NCBI GenBank assembly: GCA_031396205.1
Contig: JANNKH010000082.1
Coordinates: 4,402 to 68,401 of the forward strand
Direction of reading: 5' to 3'
Length of the DNA: 64,000 nucleotides
Source of the DNA: CAISIP01 sp031396205
GTDB lineage: Bacteria; Pseudomonadota; Gammaproteobacteria; Burkholderiales; Burkholderiaceae_C
A model generated the notes under the pieces. It worked only from the letters and a program-made list of their open reading frames with translations. It made no database searches and had not been told where the DNA came from. Shown piece by piece: positions 35,350 through 43,908 of this stretch; position 1 is the first letter of the stretch; every line of letters begins with the position of its first letter. Made by a program: the position numbers and the translations under genes.

Positions 35350-35992
35350 AGACCGAGTTGATGCGCAAGCCGTTATCGGCCAGCTGCAACAGAGTGCGCA
35401 ACTGGCTGACGTGGATGTCCAGCGTACGGGTCTGCACCATGTCGTTCAGGCCCCACACGGCTTCGAGCAGGTACTGGCGCGACAGCAGCCGACCGGTATT
35501 GCGGAACAGCACCAGGGCCAGTTCGAACTGGCGTTGCGTCAGCTCCAGAATCTCGCCATGCAGTCGGACCATGGCCTGGGATGGGTCCAGCTCGTACGGG
35601 CCCACTGTCAGCGCGCCACTGCCGCCGGCTCCGTCGGCGCGGCGCTTGAGCGCGTTCAGGCGGGCCAGCAACTCGGCCGCACGGGCTGGCTTGACCAGAT
35701 AGTCGTCGGCGCCGTGGGCCAGCGCCTGCACGATGTCTTCTTCTGCATCGCGGCTGGTGACGAACAGAACCGGCGTATGGTTCTCGAGCTGGCGCACCCA
35801 GTCCAGCACATCCAGGCCGGTCATGTCGGGCATCATCCAGTCCAGTACCAGCACGTCGAAGGTTTCGCGCACCATGGCCTGGATGAACCGGGCGCCGGTG
35901 GTGTACACCGCATAGGTGTGACCGGCCTGTTGCAGCACCTGGGTCACCAGGGCCGCGTGGTCCGCATCATCCTCGAGCACAGCAACTCTCAC
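35315..35992 (-). CDS. OmpR/PhoB-type response regulator
   Basis: A 225-residue two-domain regulator. The receiver domain (1-115) has the acidic pocket EDDAD, the phospho-acceptor Asp51 in VLVLDWMMPDMTG, Thr/Ser of FVTSRD and Lys of YLVKPARAAEL. The C-terminal winged-helix (about 130-225) has ELTQRQFELALVLFRNTGRL, then TRTLDIHVSQLRTLL and the terminal GYRLESLA. It is the first gene of the six-gene minus-strand run and is the natural partner of the CHASE2 kinase. It probably controls the operon promoter in the 186-bp gap to the divergent oxidase gene, where I could not pick out a direct repeat with confidence. Confidence 0.93.
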   Translation of the reverse strand: MRVAVLEDDADHAALVTQVLQQAGHTYAVYTTGARFIQAMVRETFDVLVLDWMMPDMTGLDVLDWVRQLENHTPVLFVTSRDAEEDIVQALAHGADDYLVKPARAAELLARLNALKRRADGAGGSGALTVGPYELDPSQAMVRLHGEILELTQRQFELALVLFRNTGRLLSRQYLLEAVWGLNDMVQTRTLDIHVSQLRTLLQLADNGLRINSVYAHGYRLESLA

Positions 35993-36178
35993 AACGGAGC
36001 CCTTCCTTGTTGTTCGCGCGCCTGACCTGGCCAGTGCGCCTCCCGAACCCCGATTATTGCGCGATCGGGCAGCCGATCCGGCGACCGCATGTTAGCCAGC
36101 AGCCATGGCGCCCTGTCAAGGCCGTGCAGCCGACCCGTCTGGCGGCGTACACTTCAAGCGAGTATCAGGAGACACCCG

Positions 36179-37603
36179 ATGAATGCCCCTGCCAGCACCA
36201 GCCACCTGTTGCCCGAGGTCGCCCAGCGCGACGTGCCATCCGCTTTGATCGACGCACTCAAGTCCCTGTTCGCCGAGCGCTGTTCGACCGCCCTCGTAGT
36301 GCGCGAGCAGCACGGACGCGACGAATCCTCGTTCGACGTGCCACCGCCGGCGGCCGTGGTGTTCGCGCAGAGCACCGCCGAGGTGGCGCAAGTGGTCGCG
36401 CTGGCCAGCCAGTTCAAGGTGCCTGTGATTCCGTTCGGCGTCGGCTCATCGCTCGAGGGCCACCTGCTGGCGGTGCAGGGAGGCATCAGCATCGACATGG
36501 GGCGCATGAACAAGGTGGTGTCGGTCAACGCCGAGGACCTCACCGTGACCGTGCAGGCCGGTGTAACGCGCAAGCAACTCAATGAGGAAATCAAGAGCAC
36601 CGGGCTTTTCTTCCCGATCGACCCGGGCGCGGATGCCAGCATCGGCGGCATGAGCGCGACCCGCGCCAGCGGTACCAACGCAGTACGGTACGGCACCATG
36701 CGCGAGAACGTGCTGGGGCTGGAGGTCGTGACGGCCAGCGGCGAGATCATCCGCACCGGCACCCGGGCCAAGAAGTCGTCCGCGGGTTACGACCTGACGC
36801 GTCTGTTGGTGGGCAGCGAAGGCACGCTGGGTGTCATCACCGAAATCACGTTGCGCATCTATCCGCTGCCCGAGGCGGTGTCGGCGGCGATCTGCTCCTT
36901 CCCCAGTATCGAAGCGGCGGTCCGCACCACGATCCAGATCATCCAGATGGGCGTGCCGATCGCGCGCGTCGAGTTGATCGACTGCAACGCAGTGCGCATG
37001 GTCAATGCACATTCCAAGCTCGGTCTGCGCGAGGAGCCGATGCTGCTGATGGAGTTTCACGGCTCGCCCACGGGGGTGCAGGAGCAGGCCGAGACGGTGC
37101 AGGAAATCGCCAGGGACCACGGCGGCAACGCCTTCGAGTGGGCCAGCACACCGGAAGAACGCACCCGCCTGTGGACGGCCCGGCACAACTTCTATTTCGC
37201 AGCCTTGCAGTCGCGACCCGGTTGCAAGGTGATTTCGACCGACACCTGCGTGCCGATTTCGCGGCTGGCTGATTGCCTGCTCGATTCGGTGGCCGAGGCC
37301 GACGCATCGGGCATTCCCTATTTCCTGGTTGGCCATGTCGGCGATGGCAACTTCCACTTCGGGTACCTGCTCGATCCGGACAAGCCTGAGGAACGGGTCA
37401 CTGCCGAACGGCTCAACCACCAGCTGGTCTCGCGTGCGTTGCGCCTGGAAGGCACCTGCACCGGCGAGCACGGCGTGGGCCTGCACAAGATGGACTTCCT
37501 GCTGACCGAGGCCGGCCTCGGAGCGGTGGACATGATGCGTACCATCAAGCGCGCGCTCGACCCTCATAACATCATGAACCCCGGCAAGATATTCACGGTG
37601 TAG
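36179..37603 (+). CDS. FAD-linked oxidase (D-lactate/glycolate dehydrogenase family)
   Basis: A 474-residue flavoprotein of the GlcD/D-lactate dehydrogenase (cytochrome) group. The N-terminal FAD_binding_4 domain contains PVIPFGVGSSLEGH (about residue 81), DPGADASIGGMSATRASGTN (about 150) and RLLVGSEGTLGVITEITLR (about 206). The C-terminal FAD-oxidase domain contains VGHVGDGNFHFGYLLDP (about 383) and ends GTCTGEHGVGLHKMDFL and DPHNIMNPGKIF. It oxidises a 2-hydroxy acid such as D-lactate and passes electrons to a quinone or cytochrome. ATG 36179 has AGGAGA upstream; an in-frame ATG at 36089 is not supported by family length. It stands alone and divergent from the regulator operon. Confidence 0.9.
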   Translation: MNAPASTSHLLPEVAQRDVPSALIDALKSLFAERCSTALVVREQHGRDESSFDVPPPAAVVFAQSTAEVAQVVALASQFKVPVIPFGVGSSLEGHLLAVQGGISIDMGRMNKVVSVNAEDLTVTVQAGVTRKQLNEEIKSTGLFFPIDPGADASIGGMSATRASGTNAVRYGTMRENVLGLEVVTASGEIIRTGTRAKKSSAGYDLTRLLVGSEGTLGVITEITLRIYPLPEAVSAAICSFPSIEAAVRTTIQIIQMGVPIARVELIDCNAVRMVNAHSKLGLREEPMLLMEFHGSPTGVQEQAETVQEIARDHGGNAFEWASTPEERTRLWTARHNFYFAALQSRPGCKVISTDTCVPISRLADCLLDSVAEADASGIPYFLVGHVGDGNFHFGYLLDPDKPEERVTAERLNHQLVSRALRLEGTCTGEHGVGLHKMDFLLTEAGLGAVDMMRTIKRALDPHNIMNPGKIFTV

Positions 37604-37685
37604 CGCACCCGGCACGGTCGGATATGCAAGCTCCGGCTGGCGCTCGCGAGTTGCTGTACTGCATTTGCCCGGGGCAATGCCAGCC

Positions 37686-39749
37686 ATGAGGCGCGCGCGC
37701 GGCGCCATCGGTCCTTGGGCTGTCGTGATCATGCAACTGACGGCTGGGCTTGCCGGATGGATCGGCGCGGGCGAGGCGCAGGAGCGCCAGCAGGTCGAGG
37801 TCAATGGTTCCGCTGCGGGCACGCAAGCGTGCGCCGGCGCACAGGAGGTCCGCCAGGCCCGGCGCGTGGTCACGCGCGATGACCAGGTGCTGGAAGACCG
37901 GATCGTGGCCCTGCCCGATAGGCTGGCGCCGCCATGGCGCAGCGAACGGGTTGCGTTGCGCTATGTGATCGATGTGTCGGCCTGCACCGGCCTGTCCAGT
38001 GCGGCGCTATCGCTATTTCGCGTCGGCGCACCGTATGTGGCAAGCGCACCAGGCGTGCCGCTTGGTTCACTAGTCGCGCAAAACGGCTATGCGCCAACGG
38101 GCGCCAGCCCAGGATCCGCCACAACCATGCGGGCAGCGCCCATCTTCAATGGCCGGATCCCCAACCTGTTCGCCCTGCCGCAGGGCGCGCAGACGATCGA
38201 AATCCGATTGCTGACCTTGCCCTACATACCGATCGGGCTGGCCGTGGCGGCGCTCGGCCCGACCAATGCCCTGCTGCCGATGGCGGTGGCGGATGCGGAC
38301 CGGGTGATCGGCTACACCGACGCGGCCGCCGGCGTGTTGCTGGTGCTGGCACTGATGGGCGGCGTGTTGTGGCTGCAACGCCGCCACGACATGGGGTTTT
38401 TGTGGATGACACTGGCTTGTGTGTGCTGGAGCGTTCGCGCCCTGGCCTACTTCGACCGCAACATCTACCTGCCGCCGATCTGGTTTGAGCAGCTCAACCC
38501 GTTCAACATCCTGCTCACGGCCGTCGCCCTGTGCGCCGCAACGCTGGCATCGATGTTGCGGCCGGTCACGCCCAGCGGCAAGGCCGTATTACCCGACTGG
38601 CGGCGGCGACCGCACCAGGCGCTGGGTGTCGCGGTCGCCAGCAGCGCCGCAGCCCTTGTGCTCAGCGTATGGCTGGGCAGCGGCTCGATGCTGGCGCGTA
38701 CCTACACCCAGTCGTGGGCGTTGGGACTGTCCATCGCCACCATCTGGTGGATCTGGAGCGGACGGATCCGCCTGGCGCGACTGCACCGATTCACCACCAT
38801 CAGCGCCTATCTGGGCCTGATCGCCTCCGCTGCGCACGACATGGCGCTGGTCACCGGCAGCATCGCGCCCACCGGGCCGAGTTACCTGTTCTGGGGATTC
38901 ACCGTGGTCCTGGTGGTGTATGCGTTGATCTCGGGCGACTACATCATCACGACCTTGAATCGGGCCGAGAACAGCAACCTGGAACTCGAACTGCGCTTTA
39001 ACCGCAAGTCAGCTGAACTCGAGCAAAGTTACCAGCAACTGCGCAAGACGGAAATGGCTGGCGCACTGTCCTCGGCACGTCTGCATGAACGCGAGCGATT
39101 GCTGCGCGACATGCATGACGGCCTGGGCGCACAGTTGATGACGGCGTTGCGCGGCGTGGAACGCTCGGCGCTGAGCCGCGACCAGATTGCGCAATCGCTG
39201 CTAGACGGCATGGACGAATTGCGCATGCTGATGGACAGCGCCGACATGGGCTCGGACCTGTCATCGGCGCTGGCAGCCTGGCGCAACCGCTGGGACAACC
39301 GCCTGGGCGCGGCGGGGGTGCAACTGCATTGGCACCTGGACGACTCCATCGACGGCCTGCAGCTCGACAGCGACGCGTTGCTGCAGATCATGCGAATTCT
39401 GCAGGAGGCGGCGACCAATGTCGTCAAGCATGCGCAGGCTCGCAACCTGCATGTACAGGCCCGGTTGCTGCGGCTAAACGACGAAACCTGGCTGGTGATC
39501 GTCGCGCGCGACGACGGTTGTGGCCTGCCGCAGCAGGACCCGTTGCGCAGCCAGCGCGGACTGCGCAACATGGGCCACCGCGCGACGCAGATCGGGGCGC
39601 GACTGAAAGTGTCCAACACAAGCGAGGCCCTGCACGGCTGCCAGGTGCTGCTGGAACTACGGACTGATCCGCCTACGGTGCGGCCGGAGCGCCGGCGCCA
39701 CGCGCGCACGCTGCCCTCGGTCGCCGCCAATACCGGCCCGCTCAGCTGA
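37686..39749 (+). CDS. 7TM sensor histidine kinase (NarX/DesK-type catalytic domain)
   Basis: A 687-residue sensor kinase. Residues 1-33 look like a signal sequence, followed by a periplasmic domain of about 160 residues with a cysteine pair, and then seven hydrophobic helices (about 200-415), the 7TMR-DISM plan. A short coiled coil (LELELRFNRKSAELEQSYQQ) leads to the HisKA_3 box RERLLRDMHDGLGAQLMTAL, whose His is about residue 477, and a HATPase domain with EAATNVVKHAQA and DDGCGLP. ATG 37686 is chosen because the signal-like sequence begins there. Its end overlaps by 8 bp the convergent LuxR-type regulator, which is the obvious partner. The ligand is unknown. Confidence 0.88.
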   Translation: MRRARGAIGPWAVVIMQLTAGLAGWIGAGEAQERQQVEVNGSAAGTQACAGAQEVRQARRVVTRDDQVLEDRIVALPDRLAPPWRSERVALRYVIDVSACTGLSSAALSLFRVGAPYVASAPGVPLGSLVAQNGYAPTGASPGSATTMRAAPIFNGRIPNLFALPQGAQTIEIRLLTLPYIPIGLAVAALGPTNALLPMAVADADRVIGYTDAAAGVLLVLALMGGVLWLQRRHDMGFLWMTLACVCWSVRALAYFDRNIYLPPIWFEQLNPFNILLTAVALCAATLASMLRPVTPSGKAVLPDWRRRPHQALGVAVASSAAALVLSVWLGSGSMLARTYTQSWALGLSIATIWWIWSGRIRLARLHRFTTISAYLGLIASAAHDMALVTGSIAPTGPSYLFWGFTVVLVVYALISGDYIITTLNRAENSNLELELRFNRKSAELEQSYQQLRKTEMAGALSSARLHERERLLRDMHDGLGAQLMTALRGVERSALSRDQIAQSLLDGMDELRMLMDSADMGSDLSSALAAWRNRWDNRLGAAGVQLHWHLDDSIDGLQLDSDALLQIMRILQEAATNVVKHAQARNLHVQARLLRLNDETWLVIVARDDGCGLPQQDPLRSQRGLRNMGHRATQIGARLKVSNTSEALHGCQVLLELRTDPPTVRPERRRHARTLPSVAANTGPLS

Positions 39750-40470
39750 CCAGGCCGCGCCGGGCGGCCTCCACCGCGGCTTCGGCCCGCGACGAGATGT
39801 CCAGCTTGCGGTAGATATCGCGCACATAGCTGGTCACCGTATGGGCGCTGATGCCGAGCAGAGCGGCTGCCTCCGGCACCTTGTAGCCCTTGCCTATCAG
39901 GCGCAGTACGTCGACCTCGCGATCGGTCAGCTGTCGTTGCGGTCCGGACGGCGGCGGCCCGGTTTCCGCCAGTGGCGGCCAACCGCTGTTGGGGCGATTC
40001 ACGTAGCTGTCGGGCAGGTCGCGGAAGTGCTGCAGCATGCGCATCGCGATCGACGGCGACAAGGCTGGTTCACCCAGCCGGATGCGTTGCAACTGCGAAA
40101 CCACGACCGCACTGGGCTGGGACTTGAGGATATAGCCAGTGGCCCCGGCACGCAGCGCCGGAAACACATGGGTGTCGTTATCGTGGATGGTCGCCACGAT
40201 GACGGCCGCTCCCGGACGGGCCGCCACCAGTTCGCTGATGAGCTCCTCGCTGGTTCCGTCCGGCAGACCCCAGTCGACCAATGCAAGGCCGTAGGCGAAT
40301 TCGGCCATCCTGTCGCGTGCCTGCACCAGCGTTGCGGCGGTGTCGACCTGGCGCACCTCGGGCAAGGCCCGTGGCAGCAACTCCGCGAGCCACTGGCGCG
40401 GTTCGTCCAGGTCTTCGACAACCAGCGCGCGCGCGAACATGGCCTCGGACAGGAGATGGTCAATGCTCAC
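39742..40470 (-). CDS. LuxR/NarL-family response regulator
   Basis: A 242-residue regulator with a receiver domain (about 12-130; acidic VVEDLDE, phospho-acceptor Asp66 in LALVDWGLPDG, YILKS lysine near 115) and a LuxR-type helix-turn-helix (about 175-240; LTDREVDVLRLIGKGYKVPE, then HTVTSYVRDIYRKL). GTG 40470 is preferred: GGAGG, which is the end of a short repeat, lies 8 bases upstream. The frame stays open to a GTG at 40632 through both repeat copies, but those 54 residues are repeat-encoded and unlike the family. It probably pairs with the convergent 7TM kinase, whose stop it overlaps, and may be co-transcribed with the HD-GYP gene upstream. Confidence 0.9.
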   Translation of the reverse strand: MSIDHLLSEAMFARALVVEDLDEPRQWLAELLPRALPEVRQVDTAATLVQARDRMAEFAYGLALVDWGLPDGTSEELISELVAARPGAAVIVATIHDNDTHVFPALRAGATGYILKSQPSAVVVSQLQRIRLGEPALSPSIAMRMLQHFRDLPDSYVNRPNSGWPPLAETGPPPSGPQRQLTDREVDVLRLIGKGYKVPEAAALLGISAHTVTSYVRDIYRKLDISSRAEAAVEAARRGLVS

Positions 40471-40478
40471 TGGACTAA

Positions 40479-40601
40479 CCTCCGTGCTGCGCACTGCGGT
40501 GCAAGCTTGCTTGGGGCGGCCCGGCGCGGCGCTCATCAGGCAACCTCCGTGCTGCGCACTGCGGTGCAAGCTTGCTTGGGGCGGCCCGGCGCGGCGCTCA
40601 T
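40479..40601 (-). repeat. Two identical tandem copies of the intercistronic repeat (65-bp period)
   Basis: Bases 40479-40536 and 40544-40601 are identical 58-mers separated by 7 bp, a 65-bp period. Read on the minus strand each begins ATGAGCGCCGCGCCGGGCCG and ends GTGCGCAGCACGGAGG. They are the same family as the elements at 5635-5689 and 55341-55392. The downstream copy's GGAGG is the ribosome binding site of the response-regulator gene. The copies translate in frame as MSAAPGRPKQACTAVRST, so start-codon prediction can easily go wrong here. Confidence 0.9.
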
Positions 40602-40631
40602 GGGTGTGTTCGGCAATGCGGTTGCGGGCCA

Positions 40632-41402
40632 CTAGGGACTTTCGGCAATCGCCTTGGCCAGGTAATCGATCCTTTTTTGCAGGTCTGTATCGGTATCGGG
40701 GAAGCGCGTTGCAATGTCGGCAAATTCGTACTGTATCTCGATCAATGCATCGACCATATCAGGTGCGAACTGACCACCGCGCTCGTGGAAAATCAGCTGT
40801 ATGGCCTTGGCATGTGGCACGCCGGCGCGATAGACCCGGTCGCTGGTCAGGGCGTCATAGGCGTCGGCGACTGCCATCAGCATTGCCGGAACCGGAATAT
40901 CGTCGGCGGCAAGGCCCTGCGGGTAACCCTTGCCGTCCCAGCGCTCGTGGTGGCCATAGCTGATCTGTCGCGCGATGTCGAGAAAAGGCGACGACCCGCC
41001 GGCCCCGCGCATGATCTGGTCGATGATGTCGCGCCCCATGACCGGATGGGTACGCATCATGTCGAGCTCATCGGGTGTCAGCGCTCCGGGCTTGAGCAGG
41101 ATCCGATCGGGCACGGCGCTGTTGCCGATATCGTGCAGCGCACTGGCGCGCACCAGGGCATCGAGCGTGGCGTCGGACCACTGCGCGGCGTAGGGCCCGC
41201 CCTGGCGCAAGTGGCGCGCCAGCGCCAGCACATACATCTGGATGCGGTGGATATGCTGACCTGCCTCGCCGGGTTCGGCCATTGCGGCCATGGCCAGCAC
41301 CAGTGCATGGTTGAGGCCATCGTCCGACGCGGGTCCGGGCCGGGTAGCGGCAGCAAGGCTGTGCTGCCGGGAATCAGTGGGGCTCAAATCGACTCTCCGC
41401 AA
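40632..41402 (-). CDS. HD-GYP domain protein (probable c-di-GMP phosphodiesterase)
   Basis: A 256-residue protein consisting almost entirely of an HD-GYP domain. Metal and signature motifs are HIHRIQMY near residue 50, ASALHDIGNSAVPD near 88, RTHPVMGRDII near 117 and GHHERWDGKGYPQGL near 149, with later ADAYDALTSDRVYR. HD-GYP enzymes hydrolyse cyclic-di-GMP in the cytoplasm. There is no receiver domain attached. The only start that includes the full domain is TTG 41402, with a weak ribosome binding site. Its TAG overlaps a GTG from which the downstream regulator frame is open (TAGTG), suggesting co-transcription with that regulator. Confidence 0.87.
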   Translation of the reverse strand: MRRVDLSPTDSRQHSLAAATRPGPASDDGLNHALVLAMAAMAEPGEAGQHIHRIQMYVLALARHLRQGGPYAAQWSDATLDALVRASALHDIGNSAVPDRILLKPGALTPDELDMMRTHPVMGRDIIDQIMRGAGGSSPFLDIARQISYGHHERWDGKGYPQGLAADDIPVPAMLMAVADAYDALTSDRVYRAGVPHAKAIQLIFHERGGQFAPDMVDALIEIQYEFADIATRFPDTDTDLQKRIDYLAKAIAESP

Positions 41403-41446
41403 TGGTAGGGCTGCCTGATGTTACGCCGACTCCCTGGTCCGCCGTC

Positions 41447-42214
41447 TCAGGCTCTTGCGAGGGCACCGCGCTGGACCTCGCTGGTCCGAAAAGGCACCCG
41501 GTAGGCCCAGACCGGCCGACCGTCGGGCAGTTGCAGCGCCACATCAGGTTGCAGTTCGACCGCCTCGAATTCCAGGCTCACCAACCAGGCTCCTGCCGCC
41601 ATGTCATCGCGAGCCTTGGCTACCGCCCGGGGCATGCTCTCGGGGCGTTGGAACAGATAGACCATGGCAAAGGGCTGCCATGGCGTGCTCCAGATATCAC
41701 CATGGCGCACACGTGCCCAGGGGCAACGCAGACCACACCAGGCGCGCAGCGGCCAGCTCCATTCGATGCCGGCGAGCCGGGCCTGCGGATAGGCCGCGCG
41801 CAGGGCTCGCAATCCATGCCCCAGGCCGCAGCCGGCGTCGAGTATCCAGGCGTCGGGCGGCAACGGGACCGGTTGCGGCAGGCCCCGCAAGGCATCGACG
41901 GGTGTCGGAAACAGCGGCGCGTCGCGCCAGGCCTTGACCGGGTACACCATCAGCACCAGCACCAGCAACACCAGCCAGACCCAGCCGGGTATAACGGCGA
42001 CCCCGCTGGTCACAAGCGCCAGCGGAAAGCCCGTCGCAATGATCAACCTGCGCCACCAGGTGCTGCCCGCCAGGCTGAGCAACAGGCCGAGCAGCGCAGC
42101 CACCAGCAAGGCTGCGCCCGGCGCCAGCCCCAGTCGCTGGCAAGCCATGTAGACCAGCCAGCACAGGCCCCAGGCCAGGACCGCCGGCAATGGCCAGGGC
42201 AGGCGCGGCACCAT
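41447..42214 (-). CDS. Membrane-anchored class I SAM-dependent methyltransferase
   Basis: A 255-residue protein. Residues 1-90 hold three hydrophobic helices, including LAWGLCWLVYMAC and GWVWLVLLVLVLMVYPV. The cytoplasmic part is a Rossmann methyltransferase domain with motif I AWILDAGCGLGHGLRAL (about residue 122), the acidic GIEWS loop and RVRHGDIWSTPW. The substrate is unknown. It starts at ATG 42214, 15 bp after the parB stop, so it is likely transcribed with the partition genes. In my recollection a membrane methyltransferase is not a standard partner of parAB, so its position is probably incidental. Confidence 0.8.
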   Translation of the reverse strand: MVPRLPWPLPAVLAWGLCWLVYMACQRLGLAPGAALLVAALLGLLLSLAGSTWWRRLIIATGFPLALVTSGVAVIPGWVWLVLLVLVLMVYPVKAWRDAPLFPTPVDALRGLPQPVPLPPDAWILDAGCGLGHGLRALRAAYPQARLAGIEWSWPLRAWCGLRCPWARVRHGDIWSTPWQPFAMVYLFQRPESMPRAVAKARDDMAAGAWLVSLEFEAVELQPDVALQLPDGRPVWAYRVPFRTSEVQRGALARA

Positions 42215-42229
42215 GCTGCGGGACCGAGC

Positions 42230-43228
42230 TCAGCGGCTGGCGTTGTGGCTAAGCTTGTCGATCAGGCCGTTGAGCTCTTCGAGCGAGCCGAACTGGATCG
42301 CCACTTCGCCCAGTTCCTGCACCCGACCAGCACGCTTGACACGCTTCTTGACCCGCACCTCGACTTCGGCGGTCAGCAGGTCCGACAGCTCTTCCTCGAG
42401 CCGGCGAACATCGCGCGACTTCTCCTTCTTGGGCTTGGTTGAAGTCAGCGCGAACTCGGCGCCAAGTTTTTTGACCAGTGCTTCGGCCTCGCGCACCGAC
42501 ATCTTGCGCGCGGCAATCTGGCTGGCCGCGCTGATCTGCGACGAGCGCTCCAGCGCCAGCAGCGCCCGCGCATGGCCCATGTCCAGGTCTCCTGCCATCA
42601 ACATGGTCTGCACCGGATCGGCCAATTGCAGCAAGCGCAGCAGGTTACTGGCGGCGCTGCGCGAGCGTCCGACGGCCTGCGCCGCCTGCTCGTGGGTAAG
42701 TCCAAACTCCTTCACCAGGCGCTGCAGGCCTTGGGCCTCTTCCAGCGGGTTGAGGTCCTCGCGCTGCATGTTCTCGATCAGCGCCATGGCCGCGGCGGCC
42801 TCGTTGCCGACATCGCGCACCAGTACCGGCACGCTGTCCAGCCCCGCCAGCCGGGCGGCCCGGAAGCGCCGCTCGCCGGCAATGATCTCGTACACCAGCC
42901 GGTCACCGCGCGTCAAGCTGTCAGCGCTGCCGCCGTCCGGGCCCAGCTGGGCGCGCAGCCGACGCAACCCATCGACCGGATCGAGTCGGCGCACCAGGAT
43001 TGGCTGCAAGATGCCCTGGGCCTTGATCGACTCGGCCAATTCGTACAAAGCGCCCTCGTCCATCCGGGTGCGCGGCTGGTATTGCCCCGGCACCATGTCG
43101 GTCAGCAACAGCGTTGCCGGCTGACCCGGTCCTGTATCGGCACCGGACGCCGGTGCTTCGGTCTGTGCGGCGGGCCCCAGCAACGCCTCCAGGCCTCGGC
43201 CCAGGCCCTTGAATTTCTTGGTCACCAT
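42230..43228 (-). CDS. parB: Chromosome partitioning protein ParB
   Basis: A 332-residue ParB/Spo0J protein. It begins MVTKKFKGLGRGLEALLG, the usual chromosomal ParB start. The CTPase/ParB box includes PGQYQPRTRMDEGALYELAE (about 58-77) and GERRFRAARLAGL (about 120). The helix-turn-helix EFGLTHEQAAQAVGRSRSAA lies near 175, and the C-terminal lysine-rich dimerisation region includes RVKKRVKRAGR. ParB loads at parS and spreads as a CTP-dependent clamp to organise the origin. ATG 43228 is preceded by GAGAGG. Two parS sites lie 2.3 and 3.5 kb upstream inside rsmG and mnmG, so the system is complete in this window. Confidence 0.95.
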   Translation of the reverse strand: MVTKKFKGLGRGLEALLGPAAQTEAPASGADTGPGQPATLLLTDMVPGQYQPRTRMDEGALYELAESIKAQGILQPILVRRLDPVDGLRRLRAQLGPDGGSADSLTRGDRLVYEIIAGERRFRAARLAGLDSVPVLVRDVGNEAAAAMALIENMQREDLNPLEEAQGLQRLVKEFGLTHEQAAQAVGRSRSAASNLLRLLQLADPVQTMLMAGDLDMGHARALLALERSSQISAASQIAARKMSVREAEALVKKLGAEFALTSTKPKKEKSRDVRRLEEELSDLLTAEVEVRVKKRVKRAGRVQELGEVAIQFGSLEELNGLIDKLSHNASR

Positions 43229-43266
43229 GGCAATCCTCTCGTCATCTGCGTTTTCAGGAATCGTAT

Positions 43267-43854
43267 CTACCGGGACACCTGCATTGGACCGCATGACCGG
43301 CACAAGGCCATCAGCTGCGCGTGGCCCTCGGGCCAAACACCCAGCCCGCTATCGGAATTGAGATGGCCCCGCTCGCCGCAATCGACGAATTGCGCGCCCC
43401 AGGCACCGGCAAAGTGCTGTGCTCGCTCGACGCTGCAATAAGGATCATTGCGGCTGCCCAGCAACACGCTGGGAAACGGCAGCTTTTGCAGCGCCACCGG
43501 CGACCAGCTGGCCAGCACACCCGCCAGCTCTTCGCGCTGCGGATCGCCTGGCGCAACCAGAAAGGCCGCTTTGACGCGGTGCCTCAGCGGGGAATGCGCC
43601 GCCCAGGCCGCCACCAGCTGGCAACCCAGGCTGTGGGCGACCAGCACGATCTGCGCCGGAGCGTCCGCACCGCGACCCTGCACAAGCTGCAGCACAACAT
43701 CTTGCAGCCGCGCAATCCAGTCGCCCCGCAACGGATGCATCCAGTCATGCTGCTCGACCCGCTGATAACCGTAGCGTCTTTGCCACAGGCTTTGCCAATG
43801 CGCGGGGCCGGAGTTCTGCCAGCCCGGCAGCAACAAGATGGTCGGATCTGTCAC
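43267..43854 (-). CDS. RBBP9/YdeN-family alpha/beta hydrolase
   Basis: A 195-residue small serine hydrolase. It has the family start ILLLPGWQNSGPAHWQSLW, the nucleophile elbow LVAHSLGCQLVAAWAA (Ser near residue 74), an acid region in GSRNDPYCSVERAQ and the terminal histidine in GHLNSDSGLG, as in RBBP9-like proteins. The cytoplasmic substrate is unknown. GTG 43854 is the only start that includes the first beta strand. It lies between parA and parB, a placement I recall from other Comamonadaceae-type genomes, and is probably part of the same transcript. Confidence 0.85.
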   Translation of the reverse strand: MTDPTILLLPGWQNSGPAHWQSLWQRRYGYQRVEQHDWMHPLRGDWIARLQDVVLQLVQGRGADAPAQIVLVAHSLGCQLVAAWAAHSPLRHRVKAAFLVAPGDPQREELAGVLASWSPVALQKLPFPSVLLGSRNDPYCSVERAQHFAGAWGAQFVDCGERGHLNSDSGLGVWPEGHAQLMALCRSCGPMQVSR

Positions 43855-43908
43855 GCACTACACTTTCTATAGCACCACATCACCATTTGGTATGCTCGCA
43901 GCATCCCA

